Shown: in pieces, positions 23,803 to 32,157 of the stretch
Layout of the letters: the number at the start of each line of letters is the position of its first letter
How positions within the stretch are numbered: position 1 is the stretch's first letter
Origin: DATAVB01 sp040414495
Lineage (GTDB): Bacteria; Actinomycetota; Actinomycetes; Mycobacteriales; QHCD01
Assembly: GCA_040414495.1 (NCBI GenBank)
Contig: JBEDUI010000275.1
Location: forward strand, 1-37,800
Direction of reading: 5' to 3'
DNA: 37,800 nt
Made by a program: the position numbers and the translations under genes
Notes under the pieces: model-generated
What the model saw: the letters and a program-made list of their open reading frames with translations, nothing else
What the model was told of the DNA's origin: nothing
Database searches by the model: none

Positions 23803-24756
23803 TCACATGCGTTCATAATGAACCCACCAGCGACTGATCCCGAATTGAACAAGAGTGAAGAGCAGCAGCACAACGAGCGTCATTACGCCTATCGTCGAGC
23901 CGTATCCGAGCTGGAAATTCTGGAATGCCGAACGATAGACGTACTGAACCATCGACAGACTGGAATTCCCGGGTCCTCCATTGGTGAGGATCTCCATCCA
24001 GGTGAAGGTCTGGAAGGCGCCGATAAAACTGATGACGATCGCGAAGAGCGCTGTCGGAGAGAGCATCGGAAGGGTGACGTGTACGAAACGGTTCCAGGCA
24101 CTTGCGCCATCAACCCGGGCTGCCTCGTACAGAACGGCGGGAATTGATTGCAGACCCACCAGCATGAAGATGAACGTGATGCCGATGGTCTGCCAGAGGT
24201 CGACGACGACCAGACTCGGGATCACCCAGACCTTGGAGTTGAGAAAGTCGGGTGGATTGAACCCGAGCTTTTCCAGGTAATAGGCGATCGGGCCGAAGTC
24301 GTGGTTCATCAGGCCGCCCCACATCAGGGCCACGACTCCGCCGGACATCAGGAACGGCGCAACGAACGCCGTCCGGACGAAGTACTGCACGATACGGGAC
24401 CGGCTCGCCCGGACGCCCATAGCCAGAGCCAACGCGATGATGAGATGCGCGGCGGCGGTCAGGATCGTGAACAGGAACGTGTTTCGTAGCGCTTTGAGCG
24501 CCACGGAGTCGTGCACCAAATCGACGTAGTTCTTCAGGCCGGTCGCGTGCGGCGTCCCCAATAGCGGCCAGTTCAGGAACGATATGGCCACCGTTGCCAG
24601 GAGCGGTAGCAGGATGAATACGGTGAACAGCAAATAGGCGGGGCTGATGAACAGGTATGGCACCAGCCCGGCGAGGCGGGTGGAGAGGCCTGGCTTGACC
24701 TTTCCCCGCAACGGTGTCTGCCTGGCTCTGGCGGCGCGGGTCTTGGATAATGTCAT
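23803..24756 (-). CDS. Sugar ABC transporter permease (MalF type)
   Basis: A 317-residue membrane subunit with a basic N-terminus (KTRAARARQTPLRGKVKPGL) and about six helices, the first near FISPAYLLFTVFILLPLLAT. The EAA loop is LYEAARVDGASAWNRFVHV. LTNGGPGNSSLSMVQYVY near the end is typical of MalF-like proteins. It follows the binding-protein gene after 49 bases and pairs with the next permease. Confidence 0.93.
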   Translation of the reverse strand: MTLSKTRAARARQTPLRGKVKPGLSTRLAGLVPYLFISPAYLLFTVFILLPLLATVAISFLNWPLLGTPHATGLKNYVDLVHDSVALKALRNTFLFTILTAAAHLIIALALAMGVRASRSRIVQYFVRTAFVAPFLMSGGVVALMWGGLMNHDFGPIAYYLEKLGFNPPDFLNSKVWVIPSLVVVDLWQTIGITFIFMLVGLQSIPAVLYEAARVDGASAWNRFVHVTLPMLSPTALFAIVISFIGAFQTFTWMEILTNGGPGNSSLSMVQYVYRSAFQNFQLGYGSTIGVMTLVVLLLFTLVQFGISRWWVHYERM

Positions 24757-24805
24757 CGGCCACCTCCAGCGTTTCGGCCGTCGGTACGCCCTGATGGATA
24801 TCTCA

Positions 24806-26155
24806 TCATATGTTCTTTTTGATTTGCGATTCCATCTGCTTAGCGGCAGCGTTCGGCGAGATCGATCCAGTCAGCATGTCCGACCAGGTTTGAATCATCG
24901 CGCCTTCCATCGCCGTGGCATTGGCCGTGCCCGGAACGAATTGGGCGTATGGCAGCATCTTCCAGAAGTATTCGGCGCCATCCGGCATCTGTTTGAGCAG
25001 TTCCGGGCTCTTGCTGGCCGAGTCGCGGATCGGCAACTGTCCATCGGTGATCGTCCCACCGCGGCCGGCTTTCTGCTGCTCCGGTGCGGTGACGTACTTG
25101 ATGAACGTCCAGACGGCGTCCTTTTCCTTGCTGGATTGGAGCATCGCGATCGAGCCGACCCCGATGGACGCACCCTGCTGTTTCTTTTTCGGCCATGGGA
25201 CGATCTGTAGGTCGCTGGTGTGCATTCCGTATTGCGCAAGCGTTGATTCGGCGATTGCGCCGACCAGTACCATCGCCACGCTGCCGCTGGCCAGCAGCTG
25301 CAGGCCGTTGGCGGTGGTGGATGGAGCCGGCGCCAGCCCGTCCGCGACGAGACCGCGGCAATACGTGAACGCCTCGACTGTTTCAGAGCTTTTGATCGCC
25401 GACTTTGTCCAGGAATCGTTCAGGAGCTTGGCGCCGTTCGTCGTCAACCAGGGCTCGAAGCCACCCCAGACGTCGGCACTGATGAGGAATCCATACTGCC
25501 GCTTGGCCTTGTTGCTCACCGACTGGCAGACGGTCTTGAAATCGTCCCAGGTCCAATCGGGTGGCGGGGGATCGACCTTCCGGCTGGCAAACGTTTTCTT
25601 GTTGTACGCGATACAGGTTGTGTTGTACGCGTACGGCACGTAATAGGTCTTCCCGTCGGGATTGCTGTGCGCTTTGAATCCCTTCAACATGCTCTGATTG
25701 ATGTCCTGGTACAGCGCATCGATGTAGGCCTTGTCCTTGGCGACGTAGTCGTCCAAGGGATTGATCAGCCCACGTTTGGCGAATAGCTGCATTCCTTCGG
25801 TGGGGATGTAGATCGCGTCAACAGCGGTGCCGCCGGCGAGCTGTGTCTGCAGGGCGCTGAAGAAATCGACCCAACCGTTGGCGTTGACGAACAGTCCTTG
25901 GATCTTGATCTTCGGATTTGCCTTGTTGAACTCGGCGAAGGTTGCGTTCCAGTTCTTCTTCGTTACCGCGTTGGTTCCGGAAATGGCCAGCGTGATCGTC
26001 TTGACACCTGAGGAGCCGCCACTGTTCGACGACCCGCAGCCGACCAGAGTTGCGCCGAATCCGGTCGCGCCGGCCAAGCTCGCCCCAACCAAACCGGTGC
26101 GTTTCAGCAACGTCCGCCGGGTAAACCTATTGCTAAGAACCCCATCATGAGCCAT
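24806..26155 (-). CDS. Carbohydrate ABC transporter substrate-binding lipoprotein (Tat-type signal)
   Basis: The receptor of the second sugar importer, 449 residues. The N-terminus has a twin-arginine signal, FTRRTLLKRTGLVGASLAG, ending at lipobox VGC with Cys40, so it may be exported folded and then lipidated. The mature protein shows the SBP_bac_1 opening ITLAISGTNAVTKKNWNATF and the usual sugar-site aromatics, for example DVWGGFEPWLTTNGAKLLND. GGGAG lies eight bases before the ATG at 26155. It heads the operon with the two permeases and LacI. Confidence 0.93.
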   Translation of the reverse strand: MAHDGVLSNRFTRRTLLKRTGLVGASLAGATGFGATLVGCGSSNSGGSSGVKTITLAISGTNAVTKKNWNATFAEFNKANPKIKIQGLFVNANGWVDFFSALQTQLAGGTAVDAIYIPTEGMQLFAKRGLINPLDDYVAKDKAYIDALYQDINQSMLKGFKAHSNPDGKTYYVPYAYNTTCIAYNKKTFASRKVDPPPPDWTWDDFKTVCQSVSNKAKRQYGFLISADVWGGFEPWLTTNGAKLLNDSWTKSAIKSSETVEAFTYCRGLVADGLAPAPSTTANGLQLLASGSVAMVLVGAIAESTLAQYGMHTSDLQIVPWPKKKQQGASIGVGSIAMLQSSKEKDAVWTFIKYVTAPEQQKAGRGGTITDGQLPIRDSASKSPELLKQMPDGAEYFWKMLPYAQFVPGTANATAMEGAMIQTWSDMLTGSISPNAAAKQMESQIKKNI

Positions 26156-26184
26156 TGCATCTACTCCCTCGAGTACGCACGGCG

Positions 26185-26198
26185 AGTAATCGTTTTCT
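26185..26198. promoter_or_regulatory. Candidate LacI-type operator
   Basis: AGTAATCGTTTTCT is centred on CG and is symmetric at five of seven positions, with AT-rich flanks on both sides, as in LacI-family operators. It sits 30-43 bases upstream of the binding-protein ATG, a good place to block the operon promoter. Confidence 0.45.
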
Positions 26199-26716
26199 CA
26201 GCTAGATGGCGATGTTAAATAGATGGGCTGCAACTGTCAACGGTCGAAATTGGAAAGCATTCGGGGTAGCGTGTGGACACTCGATGTATTAAATGTCGGC
26301 GCGTGTCGAGTCCGGTGGACTTAAATCCTCGTGCCGATGGGTTGGCCGACGACGAAGGGGGAATGAGCCGAGATCGCGGCGCACGACTGAAACTCTGCGC
26401 GCTGATTGACAGATATTTCGGCTGAATTCGCTCAAACGTGGAGGGGAGCTGCGGCAGATCGGTCCTTCATTTCTGCGTCAGTCATTTAACTGTGCTGCTT
26501 GGCCGCTTGGTTTAGTTGTCGATAATTCGTTTCAGGGCGTGCAAATCCTTCTGGTTTCGTGCGGGAAGCGGTCCCGCGTCATTAACCCGGTTGTGCGCTG
26601 TGAGCGCCTAAACCGATCCTCCGGTCTGGGGAGTCTACAAAGGATGGATCGCCGGACCGGCCAGGGTCAACCGAGCCCGTGGTGGGCCGGTGCCGGCCGG
26701 GCTTCGCGCTGAGGTG
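26199..26716. other. Intergenic region between divergent units, no gene seen
   Basis: About 500 bases with lower GC than the flanking genes. Short frames on both strands lack recognisable character. It should hold the promoter of the minus-strand sugar importer. I see no RNA gene or strong hairpin. Confidence 0.4.
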
Positions 26717-26722
26717 CACAAT
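26717..26722 (+). promoter_or_regulatory. Likely -10 box of the YchJ gene
   Basis: CACAAT is followed by six bases and the ATG at 26729, a leaderless layout. The 10-mer GCACAATCGG (26716-26725) recurs exactly at 27139-27148, upstream of the next gene, suggesting that both use the same promoter type. Confidence 0.45.
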
Positions 26723-26728
26723 CGGTGC

Positions 26729-27103
26729 ATGACCACAGCCGACGACGCACGCTGTCCGTGCGGAACTGGTGAGACGTACGGCTCGTGCTGCGGCCGATTC
26801 CACCGTGGCGCCAGCGCGCCCACCGCTGAGGCGTTGATGCGGTCGCGCTTCAGCGCGTTCGCCGTCGGCGATGCCGAATATCTCTTACGCACGTGGCATT
26901 CCCGCGCCCGCCCGGCACAACTCGAACTCGATCCGCAGGTGCGTTGGACGTGGCTGGAAATCCTTGACCGCACCGGCGGGGGGCTCCTCGAGCCGACTGG
27001 GACAGTCGAATTCCGGGCCCATCACCGGGACGGCGCATTACACGAGAACAGCCGCTTCGTCCGCGAGAACAAGCAGTGGGTCTATCTGGGCCCGATCCAA
27101 TAA
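26729..27103 (+). CDS. ychJ: YchJ family protein (SEC-C zinc motif)
   Basis: A 124-residue member of the YchJ/UPF0225 family. The N-terminus is a zinc-binding motif with Cys9, Cys11, Cys20 and Cys21 (RCPCGTGETYGSCCGRFH). The NTF2-like remainder shows TAEALMRSRFSAFAVGDAEY and VEFRAHHRDGALHENSRF, both family hallmarks. The ATG at 26729 is preferred over a frame start at 26690, as the family begins right before the Cys motif. Its cellular function is not established. Confidence 0.93.
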   Translation: MTTADDARCPCGTGETYGSCCGRFHRGASAPTAEALMRSRFSAFAVGDAEYLLRTWHSRARPAQLELDPQVRWTWLEILDRTGGGLLEPTGTVEFRAHHRDGALHENSRFVRENKQWVYLGPIQ

Positions 27104-27166
27104 GTTCCTGCCGGGCCGCACATTCTGCCGGCCAGGCGGCACAATCGGCACGGGAGGGAGGGCGCC

Positions 27167-27520
27167 GTGGTCACCGCCGAGGATGTACGCCGGATCGCCA
27201 GCGTGCTGCCCCGGACCGAGGAGGCGCTGGTCCGCGACCGGGTCAAGTTCCGGGTCGGCCGGATCGTCTACCTGGCCCTGTCGCGGGACGAGACGCTGCT
27301 CGGATTTGCCTTCCCCAAAGAGGAACGGGCCGCGCTGGTCGCCTCCGAGCCCGAGACGTTCCTGATGCCGGACCGCTCGGACGAACGCTACAACTGGGTG
27401 CAGGTCCGGCTCGATGCCATCGACCAGGAGCAGCTACGCGAGTTGGTGATCGACGCCTGGCGCATGGTCGTACCCAAACGTGTCGCCGCCGAATATCTCG
27501 ACGGCACCCCCGATGCCTGA
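27167..27520 (+). CDS. MmcQ/YjbR family protein
   Basis: A 117-residue protein of the MmcQ/YjbR fold, related to phosphotransfer- or DNA-binding-like small proteins of unknown role. It shows AEDVRRIASVLPRTEEALV at the N-terminus, then LLGFAFPKEERAALVASEPE and ERYNWVQVRLDAID. The GTG at 27167 is preceded by GGGAGGGAGGG. It lies 63 bases after YchJ on the same strand and has a matching CACAAT promoter box at 27140-27145, so it may be transcribed separately. Confidence 0.9.
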   Translation: MVTAEDVRRIASVLPRTEEALVRDRVKFRVGRIVYLALSRDETLLGFAFPKEERAALVASEPETFLMPDRSDERYNWVQVRLDAIDQEQLRELVIDAWRMVVPKRVAAEYLDGTPDA

Positions 27521-27549
27521 CTATGCAGCGGCCGGATGTGCGGGGCTGC

Positions 27550-27564
27550 CCACGCTGAGCGTGG
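27550..27564 (+). terminator. Hairpin after the MmcQ/YjbR gene
   Basis: CCACGC-TGA-GCGTGG is a perfect 6-bp stem with a 3-base loop, 30 bases beyond the stop codon. No U-run follows, so its terminator role is only probable. Confidence 0.4.
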
Positions 27565-27689
27565 CCCAGTAGCGCTGCGCGCGATTTGAGGTCCTCTGAT
27601 GGAAAGCCAAGCGGTGCTGGTAATCCGTGCGACGGGCCAGCCCTGAGTTGTCGTGGAATCTCATTGGCGTCCGCCACCGGAACTTGTGC

Positions 27690-27866
27690 GCGGGGGAGCT
27701 CGTCGAGCTGATGGAAGATCAGCGACGCCTTATCGGTTTCTCCGTACGGTCCTGTGACCGGACCCATCAGCTCCCATAGCGAGTGCGCGGGAACTGCCTC
27801 CAATACGTCCCGCCAGAACGCATGGGCGCGTTCCAACTCCGCGATTGCCGCAGACGCGGTGATCTT
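27690..27866 (-). pseudogene. DinB-like protein fragment
   Basis: A minus-strand frame reads AAIAELERAHAFWRDVLEAV, then LWELMGPVTGPYGETDKASL and IFHQLDELP. This resembles the C-terminal part of DinB-family (four-helix) proteins, where H-x-x-D-E is normally followed by a helix with I-H-H-x-A-E-V. Here the frame changes character right after DELP, and no N-terminal half is visible upstream. It appears to be a decayed fragment of about 60 codons. I could not identify a start or a functional end. Confidence 0.5.
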
Positions 27867-27991
27867 GTGCGTCCGGCGCTCGCGAGCCGTGGCATGCCGG
27901 CGTGCAACGGATCTTGACCGTTCGCAAAGCCGACCGTTCCCCGACGATTCGTCGGGGCGCGGTCGACGCCATGTCGTTCGAACATGTGTGC

Positions 27992-27997
27992 TAACGT
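27992..27997 (+). promoter_or_regulatory. -10 box of the hypothetical gene at 28006
   Basis: TAACGT, followed by eight bases and the ATG, fits a leaderless promoter. Confidence 0.5.
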
Positions 27998-28005
27998 CTT
28001 CTGGT

Positions 28006-28263
28006 ATGGGTACTGAACAGGTTTCGTTCCTGGCCGGCAGAGACCCGTACGGCGACGCTTTGTGGGTTCCCGCGTCGGTTGAAGATCGAGAACAACGTGA
28101 TGATGGCGAATGGCTCTTTGTGCTGCCTGCCTTTTCCGACTCAGAAGACCAGGCCCGATGGGTCATGGCCAGTGACGTTCGGCCACTGAACTCCAACCGC
28201 AGGACCGCAGCACCATCGACAGTCCAGACGCCGACAGCTGCGCACTTACGGGTTGTCAAGTGA
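28006..28263 (+). CDS. Hypothetical protein, 85 residues
   Basis: I do not recognise this family. The protein starts MGTEQVSFLAGRDPYGDALW and has a compact, acidic, Trp-containing middle (EWLFVLPAFSDSEDQARWVM), then a Ser/Thr/Pro-rich tail. The ATG at 28006 has a TANNNT box eight bases upstream and is preferred over the longer frame from 27754, which is antisense to the DinB-like fragment. It stands alone between that fragment and the convergent phosphotransferase. Confidence 0.55.
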   Translation: MGTEQVSFLAGRDPYGDALWVPASVEDREQRDDGEWLFVLPAFSDSEDQARWVMASDVRPLNSNRRTAAPSTVQTPTAAHLRVVK

Positions 28264-28375
28264 GCATGTACGCGGCTAGGGGAGTCGCGCCCTCATAGTT
28301 CTGGGTTGCCGTGTCCTCCTAGGGATCGCTTCCGGGCGGTGAAGTTCGGAGCATCGGCTGCAGTATCGGTCCGGG

Positions 28376-29422
28376 TTACGCGTACCGGGAGTGGCGCGGG
28401 ATGCGGTTCGATCGTTCGAGTTGGTCCAGTGCCGTACGGAGGAAGTGATTTCGCCGTTCGGTCGGCTCGGACGGATCCAGTTCTCTGCCCTCATCGTCGA
28501 GGGCTGGTATCCCGGGCCACAGCACCGTGGGCGTGTTGAGCGCCGACACGGCATCCCAATAGGCCAGGTTGGCTGCCGGGCGACCGGTTTCGGCTTCCCA
28601 CCCACGCAGCACCTGCTGGGCCGCATCGTGCCCGTGTCGGATGGCCATGTTCATGCGCAGGCGGCCCAGATCGAGCCCGGGATCACCGACACCAGCTGAT
28701 TTCCAGTCGATAAGCGCAACGCAGCTGTCCTGGTCCCAGAGCATGTTTCCGCCGTGCAGATCGCCGTGCACCAACACCGTCGGGCCCGGGGGCCGGTCCA
28801 TGGCCAGGATGCGATCCTCAGCCATTTGCATCAACGGTGAGGAGACGGTGCCTTGGATGGCCCGTTCGGAATGCTCGATCGGCCATTCAGTGAGCTGTGA
28901 GAGGGCTCGTACGACCGCGGGCTTCTGGTCGGGTTCGCAGGCCCGGTACAGATTGGCCCAGCGTCGTTCCATCGCGTAGTCGTCGCCGTCGACGGGGCGC
29001 ACGCGAAGCGGCAATTCCGGCGTCGGGGCCAGGCGCACCGCGTGCACTCTTGCGATCATGGCGCCCGCGGATTGCAGGAGGCGATTCGACACGGTCCTGG
29101 GTAGCCCGCCACCGGGCAAGGCTGTCTCCACCGCCGCGGGTCGTCCGGTGGCGTGTCCGTCAAGATCAGCAGCGATCAGCCGAGGGGCCGCTAGCCCGTG
29201 ATCCTCGGCGATGCGCAGGGCCACCGCGCCGGTAACGATCGCATGCGGCGGGATCCATCCGGCCACACGCAGGATTACCTCGTGTGTGGCCGTTCCGGCG
29301 TTGACGACCAGCCGCCATGGACTGGACCCATCGTGCAATCCCTCGATGGTGCGGATTTGGGCGCTCGTGCCGACGGCATTCGCCACCCACTCCAGATGCG
29401 ATTCGGTTGGCATACGTGCCAT
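28376..29422 (-). CDS. APH-fold phosphotransferase
   Basis: A 348-residue protein with the aminoglycoside-phosphotransferase/kinase fold. The catalytic loop VLVHGDLHGGNMLWD has His219, catalytic Asp221 and Asn226, and the metal-binding Asp239 is in ALIDWKSAGVGDPGLDL. The N-terminal lobe has a short glycine region (GLHDGSSPWRLVV) and VILRV with the lysine position replaced by Arg. AAGGAG lies five bases before the ATG at 29422; a longer frame upstream is rejected. The substrate may be an antibiotic or a small metabolite such as an amino alcohol. The next gene upstream on the same strand has the same fold. Confidence 0.87.
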   Translation of the reverse strand: MARMPTESHLEWVANAVGTSAQIRTIEGLHDGSSPWRLVVNAGTATHEVILRVAGWIPPHAIVTGAVALRIAEDHGLAAPRLIAADLDGHATGRPAAVETALPGGGLPRTVSNRLLQSAGAMIARVHAVRLAPTPELPLRVRPVDGDDYAMERRWANLYRACEPDQKPAVVRALSQLTEWPIEHSERAIQGTVSSPLMQMAEDRILAMDRPPGPTVLVHGDLHGGNMLWDQDSCVALIDWKSAGVGDPGLDLGRLRMNMAIRHGHDAAQQVLRGWEAETGRPAANLAYWDAVSALNTPTVLWPGIPALDDEGRELDPSEPTERRNHFLRTALDQLERSNRIPRHSRYA

Positions 29423-29875
29423 GGGAACTCCTTCGATGAGCCTGACTGCACAAACAGCTTTTGCCGTGTGTGCACAGGCATCGATGGCGAACCCACCGAC
29501 CTTGCCGGTTGGCAGGCCCCGACCCCGCACAGCGCAGAGCATTCCGCGACCAAAGGGGGAGTTCAACTCATTTTCGTCATCGTAAGAGCCCGTCGCGCAC
29601 AGCCCGCACGGTCGGGGAACCTGTTGCGTCGCCGTCACGGTTGGGAGACCGACAACGTCGGAACGACCTCACAAGGGGATCGTTCGCCGGACGATTGTTG
29701 GGCGTGTATCGCTTCCGCATCGAACGGGACGATTGACGGGACTTAATGTCCGCTTCTAGCGTCGACTTCGCAACGCCCGCCGTTGCGAGAGGCTGAGCCC
29801 TATTGGACGGATCAACCGTACGGAAGCGGATCGCTCAGCGGACGGTGTCGATCGGGATGGCTGCAATGCCATTGC
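29423..29875. other. Gap between two phosphotransferase genes, no gene seen
   Basis: About 450 bases. The APH frame stays open upstream of its start to about 29638, but the predicted peptide is Cys-rich without family character and precedes a strong ribosome site. Other frames show nothing recognisable. No clear hairpin or promoter was found. Confidence 0.4.
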
Positions 29876-30907
29876 TCATGATGGCCACGCGTCTACGGTG
29901 GACAGTGCGATTTTGAGATTGTTCCACTCGTGGCGGGTGTCCGCGTTGTCGGCATGCGGAGACCGGAAGATTGCCGTGTCCGCGCAGATGGCCCAAAGAA
30001 GTCCGAGGTGCCGGTAGAGCTCAATGGCCGTGGGGTCCAGGTCCCGGGGTTGACCAGCTGAGGTGTACGCGGCCCAATCTTCGTCGGTCTTCGGGTCGAG
30101 GTCGTTGTCCCAGGTTCCCAAGTCCCGTTCGCGCGGAGCGAGGGCTACGCAATCCCAATCGACCAGGAGCAGCGTGTCGTCTCTTGTGTGAACGATGTTG
30201 GCCGCGTGCATCTGGCCGTGCGTGATCACCCACGGCTTGCCGGCTGCCCGAACTGCATCGGCGAGCTGATCGCAGCGACGGAACAGGTCCCGGATCGCAT
30301 CAGCCCTCCGCTGCAGGAGGAGCCGTGCGGGCTCGCCGTACGGACCGGTAGTCCACGGTGACCGCAGGTCTTCGAGCGTGTCGAGGAAGCGTGGCTTGAG
30401 TGGCACAGTCAAAGAGTCGTGCTGCGGCAGTTCCGCTGGGACGCTGTCGGTCGCGGCGTGCAGTCTGCCGATCGCTTCGAGCAGGCGATGACGTCGCCCA
30501 TCACCTGGCGCCTCCGTAATTCCGTCGATGAATGGGAAGACCGACACCGCGTAGTCGCCAAGGCGCATCAGCACTTCGCCGTCGGGCCGGGCGATTGGGC
30601 CGTGAACGAACTCCAGCCCCGCCTGACGGAGTGCGACCGCGGTACCGAAGGCGCGGTTGAGCGCATCAAAAGCGGCGTCCAGGTCGACCTTTAACCAGGG
30701 CGCAAAGGTCGGGCCCGACATGGCAAACAGTTTCGTGATGAGCTCGTCCACTGTGACGAACCAGCGTCGTCCGTCAGAATCGAGCGCAAAGTAGTGGTGA
30801 CTTCCGGCGCCCACCGGCAGATAGGTGAGCGCCCCGACCGACAGATCCCAGGTACAAAGTGCCGACATCAATGCGTCACGATCGAAGCCGACCGGTTCTG
30901 AGTTCAC
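29876..30907 (-). CDS. APH-fold phosphotransferase, spectinomycin phosphotransferase-like, atypical catalytic loop
   Basis: A 343-residue protein resembling the APH(9)-type branch: N-terminal GALTYLPVGAGSHHYFALDS followed by RRWFVTVDEL, the lobe with the ATP lysine position. The catalytic loop is ITHGQMHAANIV: His230 and Asn237 are present, but the position of the catalytic Asp is Gln232. The metal-binding Asp250 in LLVDWDCVALAPRERDLG is intact. The GTG start at 30907 has AGGAG ten bases upstream. With Gln at the base position, the phosphotransfer activity is uncertain. Some related proteins have Glu there. It could be an antibiotic kinase that lost activity or a metabolite kinase with a different mechanism. 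Confidence 0.8.
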   Translation of the reverse strand: MNSEPVGFDRDALMSALCTWDLSVGALTYLPVGAGSHHYFALDSDGRRWFVTVDELITKLFAMSGPTFAPWLKVDLDAAFDALNRAFGTAVALRQAGLEFVHGPIARPDGEVLMRLGDYAVSVFPFIDGITEAPGDGRRHRLLEAIGRLHAATDSVPAELPQHDSLTVPLKPRFLDTLEDLRSPWTTGPYGEPARLLLQRRADAIRDLFRRCDQLADAVRAAGKPWVITHGQMHAANIVHTRDDTLLLVDWDCVALAPRERDLGTWDNDLDPKTDEDWAAYTSAGQPRDLDPTAIELYRHLGLLWAICADTAIFRSPHADNADTRHEWNNLKIALSTVDAWPS

Positions 30908-31574
30908 GGCAAAACCAACTCCTCATGGAGAACGGAGGAGCGTGCCGCGCATTCGTGGCGGCACGCGATGACAGATCAGTGATCTTCGCGTCAGCGCGTG
31001 CCTCAGTGGCCGAGTTGCATGAACGCATCCTGCCACATGGATGCGCTCGGCGTGAAGAAGGAGGATCTCCTAAGGCTTCTACGGTGCCAGGCGGCGGGTA
31101 GAGGCGGAGTGTATCGAGGACTCGGTTCCGGACCCCAGCAGCCGAATCTCGCTGTAGATATATCGACAACCGCCTTCACAGAAGGCGTTGTATCGATCAA
31201 TAGAACCTTGTGGGGGTTAACCGAACATGTCCAGCCGATCGGAAAACTGTCCAGTGCGATGCGCGACCACGATCGCGCGCCAAACATGTGTCAAAGTTCG
31301 GAAGGTACGCCACTTCCGCTGGTTGGTGCGTTGCGGATGACGGTCGTGAAAACCGCTACGGAATTGTCATGCTTCGATGAGACGACGTACCCGGTCACCG
31401 TCGAGTGCTCGGAGCAGAGCGGCATCGTCGATGTGAAATACAGCAGGGACGTAGAAACAACCGCGCCGATCTCGCCGACCCATGTCGGATCGGGATGGCG
31501 CGGTAGGGCGCCGAAATGGCGGCGTTCGATCATCAAGCCGCAGTCGCTAACGAGGACGTCAAGGCTCGTGACAC
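30908..31574. other. Gene-poor region with a strong hairpin
   Basis: About 660 bases without a convincing gene. A 196-codon plus-strand frame and several minus-strand frames have mixed codon use and no family features. A short minus-strand frame at 31367-31483 (38 codons, ending LLRALDGDRVRRLIEA) looks protein-like and may be the tail of a decayed gene. A hairpin at 31162-31197 is listed separately. Confidence 0.4.
31162..31197. repeat. Imperfect inverted repeat able to form a 15-bp hairpin
   Basis: CGCCTTC (31171-31177), loop ACA and GAAGGCG (31181-31187) form a perfect 7-bp core. It is extended by ACAA/TTGT and ATCG/CGAT, with a one-base bulge on the left and a two-base bulge on the right. 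It is not followed by a T-run on either strand, so it is not a standard terminator. Confidence 0.6.
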
Positions 31575-32144
31575 TTATCGCTCGCTAGGCAGTTCCGTGA
31601 GCGGATCGAGGTTCATGTCGATCGCGTTGTCGAGCTTTTGCCATCCGGCTTGCCCGAAGGGTTCTCGCTGCTGGCGGATTAATCTCTCTATGGTGGCGGT
31701 CGCCTCGAGTGCAGCGGCCTTCTCGGCCGGAGGAATCAGGCCGAACGCGCATGCTTCTACGAATTCGTCCTCGTCCCAGATCTCGACCTGCGCGGGCTGG
31801 TCGCTGACCAGGTCGAGCTCGAGATCGATGTAGGACCACTCGCCGGCGCGACGGACGGGTGGAGTGCAGATGTCCACGCTGATGCGATTGCTCCCCAGGG
31901 GCCGCGCCCACGAGGCAATCCACCAGCCACAGGGCGGAATTAACGTAGTAACCGCCAAACCGGGTCGGGTGAGGTCGGGTTCGCCCACGTGGCAGTACCC
32001 GACGGCACCGTCGCGCTCACCGCGGTACAGGCACCCTACGGGCGAGTAGAGCCATTGCCCGTGCTGGTCACTACCAAGAACGTACGCACCCCACAGCCCG
32101 CTGCCGGTGGGGCGTTTCATCTTCCGCACGAGCACCGTCTCCAT
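31575..32144 (-). CDS. DUF402 domain protein
   Basis: A 189-residue protein of the DUF402 family. The core is RAGEWSYIDLELDLVSDQPA followed by VEIWDEDEFVEACAFGLIPP, with the acidic D-E-D-E cluster and a long C-terminal helix (AAALEATATIERLIRQQREP). Members include nucleotide or RNA phosphate hydrolases with acidic metal sites (family knowledge). The ATG at 32144 is chosen because TAGGTT lies seven bases before it, a leaderless arrangement. The frame upstream to 32264 is antisense to the VOC remnant region. It is a single gene with no operon partner. Confidence 0.85.
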   Translation of the reverse strand: METVLVRKMKRPTGSGLWGAYVLGSDQHGQWLYSPVGCLYRGERDGAVGYCHVGEPDLTRPGLAVTTLIPPCGWWIASWARPLGSNRISVDICTPPVRRAGEWSYIDLELDLVSDQPAQVEIWDEDEFVEACAFGLIPPAEKAAALEATATIERLIRQQREPFGQAGWQKLDNAIDMNLDPLTELPSER

Positions 32145-32151
32145 GGCGATC

Positions 32152-32157
32152 AACCTA
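32152..32157 (-). promoter_or_regulatory. -10 box of the DUF402 gene
   Basis: Minus-strand TAGGTT, seven bases, ATG. A leaderless layout. Confidence 0.55.

Noticed and set aside
28276..28626. 116-codon minus-strand frame
   Set aside because: Another frame of the 3' part of the phosphotransferase gene, whose real frame carries the kinase motifs.
29453..29638. N-terminal extension of the first phosphotransferase (Cys-rich peptide)
   Set aside because: AAGGAG five bases before the ATG at 29422 and normal family length support the shorter protein.
30998..31588. 196-codon plus-strand open frame in the gene-poor region
   Set aside because: Mixed codon use without third-position GC preference, no recognisable domain, no promoter or ribosome site, and its end overlaps the DUF402 gene.
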